From: Bacillota bacterium
GTDB lineage: Bacteria; Bacillota; Bacilli; Bacillales_B; DSM-18226
NCBI GenBank assembly: GCA_030705665.1
Contig: JAUZQA010000091.1
Coordinates: forward strand, 1 to 10,577
Direction of reading: 5' to 3'
DNA length: 10,577 bases
Shown here piece after piece: positions 6,047 through 10,577 of the stretch; position 1 is the first letter of the stretch, and every line of letters begins with the position of its first letter. The translations under genes were made by a program, and so were the position numbers. The notes under the pieces were generated by a model, which saw nothing but the letters and a program-made list of their open reading frames with translations, had not been told where the DNA came from and did no database searches.

Positions 6047-6970
6047 ATGGCTGGTGAAAAAATAGTGATTGGTACAGATACAAAATATCCGCTTAATGGA
6101 ATACTGACCGTTCCCAATCAAAATGGGCCGTTTCCCGCAGTTGTTTTGGTTCATGGCTCCGGTCCAAGTAATATGGATGAAAAAATCGGAGAAAATACTC
6201 CTTTTAAAGACCTTGCTGATGGCCTGTCGGAAAAAGGAATTGCTGTCATCCGTTATGACAAAAGAACATTTGTATATGGTAAGGAAATGAGAAATGAACC
6301 AGGTCTTACGGTTAAAGAAGAGACGATTGAAGACGCTCTCCGTGCTGCTGATTTCTTACGGAAGGATGAGCGAATTGATGCAAAGAAAATATTTATAATT
6401 GGGCATAGCATGGGCGGGATGTTAGCTCCAAGAATTGATGCAGAAGGCGGGGATTTTGCAGGAATCATTATTATGGCGGGATCACCAAGGAAATTAGAAG
6501 AAATTATCATGGATCAAAATGACCAAGTTTTAAACTCGTTGAATCGATTTTTAAAAATAATAGCCAAGAAACAAATTGCTTCCTTATCATCCAAATTTGA
6601 CAACATTTATAACCTAAGTGATGAAGAAGCAAAATCAACCCCGGTATTTGGGAAATACAACAAAGCCTACTATCTTAAGGAGATGGGCGAACATCCAGCT
6701 GTTGATTATCTCAATGGATTGAATAAGCCAATTTTCATTTTGCAAGGAGAAAAAGATTTCCAAGTATCAATTGAAAAAGACTTTCAGGGTTACAAAAAGC
6801 TATTGGACGATCGTTCAAATGTAACCTTTAAACTTTATCCGAATTTGAATCATTTATTTATGCCTTCTGTTTATGGAGAGATCCTAAAAGTGAAAAAAGA
6901 GTACAGTGTTGCCCAACATGTTGAACAACAAGTAATCGAAGACATAACTGACTGGATTCTTTCCGTCTAA
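6047..6970 (+). CDS. alpha/beta-fold hydrolase (esterase-like)
   Basis: The 307-residue cytoplasmic protein has no signal peptide. Its motifs follow the alpha/beta hydrolase order: the oxyanion-type HGSGP at 36-40, the nucleophile elbow GHSMGG at 119-124 with Ser121, the acid Asp237 in LQGEKDFQV, and His269 in PNLNHLF. The YDKR at 70-73 and the lid segment near 150-215 are typical of the dienelactone-hydrolase/Abhydrolase group of bacterial esterases and acyl hydrolases. The substrate is unknown. AAGAGGT precedes the ATG at a suitable distance. The gene ends 48 bases before the ArsR-type repressor, with no terminator between, and has a dyad-containing promoter region in front. It is therefore probably the first gene of an operon with the repressor and the SdpI-like protein. 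Confidence 0.88.
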   Translation: MAGEKIVIGTDTKYPLNGILTVPNQNGPFPAVVLVHGSGPSNMDEKIGENTPFKDLADGLSEKGIAVIRYDKRTFVYGKEMRNEPGLTVKEETIEDALRAADFLRKDERIDAKKIFIIGHSMGGMLAPRIDAEGGDFAGIIIMAGSPRKLEEIIMDQNDQVLNSLNRFLKIIAKKQIASLSSKFDNIYNLSDEEAKSTPVFGKYNKAYYLKEMGEHPAVDYLNGLNKPIFILQGEKDFQVSIEKDFQGYKKLLDDRSNVTFKLYPNLNHLFMPSVYGEILKVKKEYSVAQHVEQQVIEDITDWILSV

Positions 6971-7018
6971 GAAGAAGGTGAGTTCTATATTTGAAGAAAT
7001 AAAGAAGAAGGGGATAAA

Positions 7019-7294
7019 ATGAATGAAGTTTTTAAGGCGTTGGCCGACCCGACCCGAAGAAAGATTCTTGATTTGTTAAAGGATCATGATTTAACAGCTG
7101 GGGACATTGCTGAGCAATTTGAAATGAGCAAACCATCGATTAGCAATCATTTAAAGATTCTAAAATCAGCAGGATTAGTTATTGATGAAAAAAAGGGGCA
7201 GTTTATTATCTACTCCTTAAACTCCACCGTCTTGCAGGATGTCATCAAATGGTTGTTAGACAAGAAGGGAGATGGGCTTCATGAAAAAAAATAA
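7019..7294 (+). CDS. sdpR: SdpR-like ArsR-family transcriptional repressor
   Basis: The 91-residue protein is a single winged-helix domain: ALADPTRRKILDLL (7-20), the recognition helix MSKPSISNHLKIL (36-48) and a wing near 53-67. It lacks the cysteine metal-binding box of ArsR/SmtB sensors, so it is not a metal sensor. Its length and its place directly before an SdpI-like gene match SdpR of Bacillus subtilis. There SdpR represses its own sdpRI operon until SdpI, bound to the SDP toxin, holds it at the membrane. AAGGGG precedes the ATG at 7019. The 3' end overlaps the sdpI-like gene by 14 bases, which suggests translational coupling. Its likely operator here is the dyad at 6001-6020, which would place the hydrolase under the same control. 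Confidence 0.85.
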   Translation: MNEVFKALADPTRRKILDLLKDHDLTAGDIAEQFEMSKPSISNHLKILKSAGLVIDEKKGQFIIYSLNSTVLQDVIKWLLDKKGDGLHEKK

Positions 7295-7916
7295 ACTGTT
7301 TTATATTACGCTGATTATTACCTTCATTCCATTGATTGTGAATCTTATTGCCTATCCACATATGCCCGATAAGATTCCGGTTCATTGGGGAATTAACGGT
7401 GATCCAAATCGGTATGGATCAAAAGTAGAACAGCTTACATTGAGCGCGTTGCCTCTTGTGATGTTCTTATTTTTAAACTTTTTGCCGTCCATTGATCCCA
7501 AAAAGGAATCCTATAAAAAGCATGATACTGCCTTTTCAGCCATCAATTTTGTCATTATCCTAGTTCTGATCATTTTTAATCTGACAGGGTTGTTTAGTGC
7601 TCTCGGATATAATATGCAGTTTCAAAAAATCGTACCGATGCTGCTAGGCCTTCTTTTCATTGTTCTCGGGAATTTTATGACCCAGCTTCGGCATAACTAT
7701 TTCTTTGGCATTCGCACACCTTGGACGCTTGCATCGGAATATGTGTGGAAAAAAACACACAGATTTGGCGGGTATGTTTTTGTCGTCATTGGTCTTGTAC
7801 CATTATCTTCTATCTTTATAGGGCCAATAGGAATGTATCTTTTCCTCGGGGCATTGGCGATTGGAATTGTCATGATCCTGATGTATTCCTATTTTGTATT
7901 CAAACGGGAAAAATAG
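7281..7916 (+). CDS. sdpI: SdpI-like immunity and signalling membrane protein
   Basis: The 211-residue protein has about six membrane helices (near 6-25, 52-70, 87-108, 117-134, 164-181 and 184-206). The N-terminal DUF1648 motif (PDKIPVHWGINGDPNRYGSK, 29-48) and the family signature NYFFGIRTPWTLASEYVWKKTH (139-160) identify the SdpI/YhfL family. In B. subtilis SdpI gives immunity to the secreted SDP cannibalism toxin and relieves SdpR repression. The start chosen is the ATG at 7281, because AAGGGAG (7265-7271) sits nine bases upstream. The in-frame ATG at 7272 abuts that site and is unlikely. The length is close to B. subtilis SdpI. No toxin-precursor gene (sdpC) or sdpAB is in the window, so this may be an orphan immunity gene. 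Confidence 0.9.
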   Translation: MKKNKLFYITLIITFIPLIVNLIAYPHMPDKIPVHWGINGDPNRYGSKVEQLTLSALPLVMFLFLNFLPSIDPKKESYKKHDTAFSAINFVIILVLIIFNLTGLFSALGYNMQFQKIVPMLLGLLFIVLGNFMTQLRHNYFFGIRTPWTLASEYVWKKTHRFGGYVFVVIGLVPLSSIFIGPIGMYLFLGALAIGIVMILMYSYFVFKREK

Positions 7917-7990
7917 AAGGAGTAAAAAGGCAAAAAAAAAAGCCGCCGTCCATTTGTTTTTTTGTGAACAGCACTTAATTGCTTAAACCT

Positions 7991-8788
7991 CTAAATCGCA
8001 TATGAATCATATGATTTCAGGAGATAACGTTCGATAAACTCAGCTAAACCATCGTTTTCGTGGTGTCCTGTAACAAAATCGGCGGCTGCTTTAACCGTAT
8101 CGCTAGCGTTCCCCATTGCCACACCAGTACCTACATGACGAAGCATCTCAATATCATTGGGTCCGTCTCCAATGGCCACGGCTTCGTTTGGGTTAATTCG
8201 GAATTCGGTAAGCAGGCTTTTAATGGCTGACCACTTGGAAACATTTGGAGCAACCATCTCAAACCCGTCATTCCAATCAATGATTTCTGCTTCCTTTTTA
8301 AACATAGCGGAAATTTTCGGACTTGGCGCACCTGTTCGAACACTATATTTAAGAACATCCTGATAATTTGCCTGTCTTAAATCTCCAATATACATGGGTG
8401 GAATTTGACCAACTTTTGTCCAATAATCGATTTCTGCATTTGTTTCTTTACAATAAAGCCCATTTGCTGTGTGAATCATAATATTATAAGAACTTTCAGC
8501 AGTTAGATTGTGAAATCGTTCATCGTTTAATTTGATGGTTTTCATTTCCTTTATTTTTCCGGACTCCGCTTGGTGAATAGCGGCACCATTCAAACAGATC
8601 ATCGGAGTTTGTAATCCAATTTCTTTATGGTAGGGAGCGGTTACTTCATAATGTCTACCAGTAGCTAGAAAAACCTTGACTCCCTGATTAATGAGCCGAT
8701 AAATAGCTTCCAAATTTCGGTTGGAAATGTAGTTTGAGGATTTTAGTAGTGTACCATCCATATCTATAAATATTGCACGCACATTCAT
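7991..8788 (-). CDS. Cof-type HAD-IIB family phosphatase
   Basis: The 265-residue protein has the motifs of the Cof subfamily of haloacid dehalogenase phosphatases. Motif I is DMDGTLL with the nucleophile Asp9 and Asp11; motif II is LATGR with Thr43. The motif III lysine is probably Lys185 in VSKWSAI, where many relatives have SKG. Motif IV is GDGPNDIEM, with Asp208 and Asp212. The large insertion between motifs II and III is the type-IIB cap, which sets substrate choice. Relatives in Bacillus (YkrA, YwpJ, YxeH, YitU) hydrolyse sugar phosphates, FMN or similar metabolites, and the exact substrate cannot be read here. AGGAGG eight bases before the ATG supports the start. I see no clear terminator between it and the convergent sdpI-like gene. 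It is a stand-alone gene. Confidence 0.92.
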   Translation of the reverse strand: MNVRAIFIDMDGTLLKSSNYISNRNLEAIYRLINQGVKVFLATGRHYEVTAPYHKEIGLQTPMICLNGAAIHQAESGKIKEMKTIKLNDERFHNLTAESSYNIMIHTANGLYCKETNAEIDYWTKVGQIPPMYIGDLRQANYQDVLKYSVRTGAPSPKISAMFKKEAEIIDWNDGFEMVAPNVSKWSAIKSLLTEFRINPNEAVAIGDGPNDIEMLRHVGTGVAMGNASDTVKAAADFVTGHHENDGLAEFIERYLLKSYDSYAI

Positions 8789-8933
8789 TTATCCTGCCTC
8801 CTCATTCGTTGTTAAACTAATCTTATCATCTGAATATTAAAGTCTAGTAAACTCAGTGTATAGATTAAATGAAGTTTAAAGGAATGAGGAGATAGTTCTT
8901 GCAAGATAAATTATTTCATATAAGTAATTTTTG

Positions 8934-9194
8934 TTAAGGAGTATGATTCCATTTTTGAAAATGCCCATGATTGAAGTGATGTTCGTTGTGTGTAGCCATA
9001 CCGCCGCCAAACCCGATCACCAATCCAAGAGCAAAGATACCTATAGAATAGATTACGCGTTTTTTTCTTTTTCGGCGGAATTGGCTAAATTCTTCCTTTA
9101 ACTCAGTTTTGATTTCATTTTTGAGGGTTTGATTATGATCTGGAAGTGGTTCTTCTGTTTCTTCTGAAGTAAGATCATTAGGTTCTTCAGCCAT
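8934..9194 (-). CDS. small membrane protein with histidine-rich C terminus
   Basis: I do not recognise a family. The 86-residue protein has an acidic N-terminal third (EEPNDLTSEETEEP), a charged helical stretch (24-39), a very basic RRKRKKR (40-46), one membrane helix (about 47-66, glycine-rich at its end), and a C-terminal tail with six histidines in the last 18 residues (69, 72, 73, 76, 78, 84). By the positive-inside rule the N-terminal part is cytoplasmic and the His tail is outside. The tail could bind a metal, which is an inference. The start is the ATG at 9192-9194, because AAGGAGGTG lies just upstream. An earlier in-frame ATG at 9218 has no such site. The very strong ribosome binding site and clean topology argue for a real gene. 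Confidence 0.75.
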   Translation of the reverse strand: MAEEPNDLTSEETEEPLPDHNQTLKNEIKTELKEEFSQFRRKRKKRVIYSIGIFALGLVIGFGGGMATHNEHHFNHGHFQKWNHTP

Positions 9195-9342
9195 CCTTAA
9201 CACCTCCTTTTTCTTCATATATATTGCTCATGGAACCCAATATTTCTTAAAAAACTGTTAAAATTTAATGAAAAATAAAAGCTGCTTGGTTTAAATCCCC
9301 ATATCCGTATTCTAAAGAAATAAAAAGTGTATTTAAGACAGC

Positions 9343-9373
9343 AAAATAGCTGACACAAGTGGTCAGCTATTTT
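9343..9373. terminator. bidirectional-type rho-independent terminator after the SDR gene
   Basis: AAAATAGCTGAC (9343-9354) and GTCAGCTATTTT (9362-9373) form a perfect 12-bp stem around a 7-base loop. The A/T ends give a short U-tract in either direction. It begins a few bases beyond the stop of the minus-strand SDR gene and most likely ends that transcript. It also separates it from the small His-tail gene. Confidence 0.8.
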
Positions 9374-9379
9374 TATAAA

Positions 9380-10282
9380 TCAGAATTTAGTAAAATCGTA
9401 AACTACCCCGGTTAACTTTTCAGAAACATCCCATAGTTTTTTCATGGTTTCCTGATGATAAACACCTGATGCCGGGGTCTCGATCGCAGGGTTGCCTTTT
9501 CGGTTACCCCTTCCATCGGGACCTATGTATTCCCCGCCATTTAAACTTGTTTCTGTTGCAGCGTAGATTGTTGGCAGTGCTCCCTTGTCAGCCGGCTGTA
9601 AAAATATTTTCATTAACACTTTTAAGTACCCCGGAGCATCTTTTTTACCTACTTTGAACAGGTTTGTGGAAGAAATGCCAGGGTGGCAAGCTATGCTTTT
9701 TGCAAGAATCTTGTGTTCTTTTAATCGGTTGTCTAACTCTTTTGCAAACAATAAATTGGCAAGCTTGCTTTGACCGTAGAATTTCATCGCTTTATAGCCT
9801 TTGGAACCGTCCAAATTGTCAAAAAAGATCGTTGCCCCTCTGTGAGCAAGACTGCTTAGTGCGACAATCCGTGAATTAGGTGTTTTCTTTAGTAATGGAA
9901 GCAATAACCCCGTTAAAGCAAAATGGCCGAGATGGTTGGTACCAAATTGCATTTCAAATCCATCTTTAGTAGTTTGGTAGGGTGGAATCATAACACCGGC
10001 ATTATTAATTAAAATATCTAATGAATCAAAACGACTGCTATAATTTTGTGCAAATTCTCTAATACTTTTTAAATCAGCCAAATTTAGGCCCATTACCACG
10101 GCGGAACCTTTTGGATTTCCCTTTAAAATTGTTTCTTTGGCAGTCAATCCTTTTTGCTCGTTTCGGACAGCTAGTATGACCTCAGCCCCATTTTCAACGA
10201 GAACCTTAGCGGCCTCAAAGCCAATTCCACTATTTGCTCCAGTAATCACGACTCTTTTACCTGTCAAATCCCGTTCAAGCAT
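9380..10282 (-). CDS. short-chain dehydrogenase/reductase, retinol-dehydrogenase-like
   Basis: The 300-residue protein is a classical-type SDR. The Rossmann nucleotide-binding motif TGANSGIG lies at 14-21, and Arg40 after the second strand suggests NADP(H). NNAG is at 93-96 and the active-site Asn116 is in TNHLGHF. The catalytic serine lies in ALSSLAH (143-144), with Tyr169 and Lys173 in YGQSKLAN. The patterns SSLAH and YxxSKLANLLF are typical of the retinol-dehydrogenase/WWOX-like branch, whose bacterial members have mostly unknown substrates. No membrane segment is seen, so it is cytosolic. The ATG start has GGAGG about ten bases upstream. It is followed by its own terminator (9343-9373) and is divergent from the VOC-family gene at the right end. 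Confidence 0.92.
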   Translation of the reverse strand: MLERDLTGKRVVITGANSGIGFEAAKVLVENGAEVILAVRNEQKGLTAKETILKGNPKGSAVVMGLNLADLKSIREFAQNYSSRFDSLDILINNAGVMIPPYQTTKDGFEMQFGTNHLGHFALTGLLLPLLKKTPNSRIVALSSLAHRGATIFFDNLDGSKGYKAMKFYGQSKLANLLFAKELDNRLKEHKILAKSIACHPGISSTNLFKVGKKDAPGYLKVLMKIFLQPADKGALPTIYAATETSLNGGEYIGPDGRGNRKGNPAIETPASGVYHQETMKKLWDVSEKLTGVVYDFTKF

Positions 10283-10316
10283 AATTTAGAAAACCTCCAA
10301 CAAATTTTGTAGATTA

Positions 10317-10322
10317 ATTATA
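10317..10322 (-). promoter_or_regulatory. possible -10 box of the SDR gene
   Basis: On the minus strand a perfect TATAAT lies about 35 bases before the ATG of the SDR gene. No good -35 stands at the usual 16-18 base distance; the nearest (TTGTTC) is 22 bases away. An activator-dependent promoter is possible. Confidence 0.35.
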
Positions 10323-10419
10323 CATGAATTGAACCTCTTCTGCTGAACAACATTTCGATATTAGTACCCTTGTCATACATAAGGGGAAGTTTTTCTCTGA
10401 ACAAGGCTTTTTCCTTTCT

Positions 10420-10448
10420 TTGGAGAATTAATAAAAAGAAAGTATAAT
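10420..10448 (+). promoter_or_regulatory. sigma-A-type promoter of the VOC-family gene
   Basis: TTGGAG (10420-10425) and a perfect TATAAT (10443-10448) are 17 bases apart. They lie just before the plus-strand gene that starts at 10486, giving a leader of about 30 bases. Confidence 0.5.
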
Positions 10449-10485
10449 GAGTAGAACTAAAAATGTAAAAATGGCGGTGATATTG

Positions 10486-10577
10486 ATGTCAAATACAAAT
10501 CAAAAAATCGTTCCACATTTATGGTATGACAAGGAAGCTAAAGAAGCAGCCGAGTTTTATACTTCTATATTCCCAGA
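10486..10577 (+). CDS. PhnB-like VOC-family protein (partial, 5' end)
   Basis: Thirty codons are visible before the window ends. The sequence [23 protein letters not shown] matches the start of PhnB-like proteins of the vicinal oxygen chelate (glyoxalase/bleomycin-resistance) superfamily, often annotated as 3-demethylubiquinone-9 3-methyltransferase-like. The family begins with this strand and helix, with W and EAAEFY..FP conserved. The start chosen is the ATG at 10486, five bases after GGTGA. In-frame ATG 10471 and GTG 10477 lie upstream without a ribosome binding site. Function beyond the family cannot be told from this fragment. Confidence 0.8.
   Translation, partial: MSNTNQKIVPHLWYDKEAKEAAEFYTSIFP

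Noticed and set aside
7926..7963. A10 and T7 runs around a GC-rich loop as a terminator for sdpI or the HAD gene
   Set aside because: Only an A:U stem with a 15-base loop can form, and the GGC/GCC pair spans only the A-run. It does not look like a functional intrinsic terminator.
10368..10395. CCCTT...AAGGG hairpin followed by T-rich DNA
   Set aside because: The stem is only five pairs and no plus-strand gene lies directly upstream, so chance is the better explanation.
1..10577. CRISPR array, tRNA/rRNA, transposase, phage or known defence genes
   Set aside because: No regularly spaced direct repeats, no recognisable RNA genes and no such protein motifs were found in any part of the window.

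Overview
The window looks like chromosomal DNA of a low-GC, spore-forming member of the Bacillaceae (Bacillus in the wide sense). The evidence is AT-rich genes with strong GGAGG-type ribosome binding sites, a lipoteichoic acid synthase, an SdpR/SdpI pair, a small GerP-like spore protein, and a GC-rich palindromic intergenic repeat of a type I recall from several Bacillaceae genomes.

Layout. Bases 1-121 hold the 3' end of an unrecognised plus-strand gene. Bases 122-985 are gene-free. They hold two inverted copies of a GC-rich repeat of about 135 bp (269-404 minus, 591-723 plus), an AT-rich inverted repeat between them (455-543), and two back-to-back terminator hairpins of opposite polarity (791-821 minus, 826-854 plus). 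An RMD1/YagE-family (DUF155) membrane-anchored protein (986-1840, +) converges on an LtaS-type lipoteichoic acid synthase (1936-3861, -). The synthase gene diverges from a membrane family-2 glycosyltransferase (4183-5493, +) across a 321-bp promoter region. A 70-residue GerP-like protein follows on the minus strand (5692-5904).

Next is a plus-strand trio: an alpha/beta hydrolase (6047-6970), an SdpR-like ArsR repressor (7019-7294) and an SdpI-like immunity protein (7281-7916). A near-perfect 20-bp palindrome lies in front of the hydrolase (6001-6020), where a promoter and an ArsR operator would be expected. I infer that the trio is one autoregulated operon. No SdpC toxin gene is present. The last block has three minus-strand genes: a Cof-type HAD phosphatase (7991-8788), a small single-pass membrane protein with a histidine-rich tail (8934-9194), and a retinol-dehydrogenase-like SDR oxidoreductase (9380-10282). 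The window ends in the first 30 codons of a PhnB-like VOC protein (10486 onward, +).

Most genes are ordinary chromosomal ones. The parts most worth a second look are the repeat-rich gene-free segment, which may be transcribed as one foldback RNA, and the hydrolase-sdpR-sdpI cluster with its candidate operator. I saw no CRISPR array, rRNA, tRNA, transposase gene or phage gene, and no obvious new defence system.
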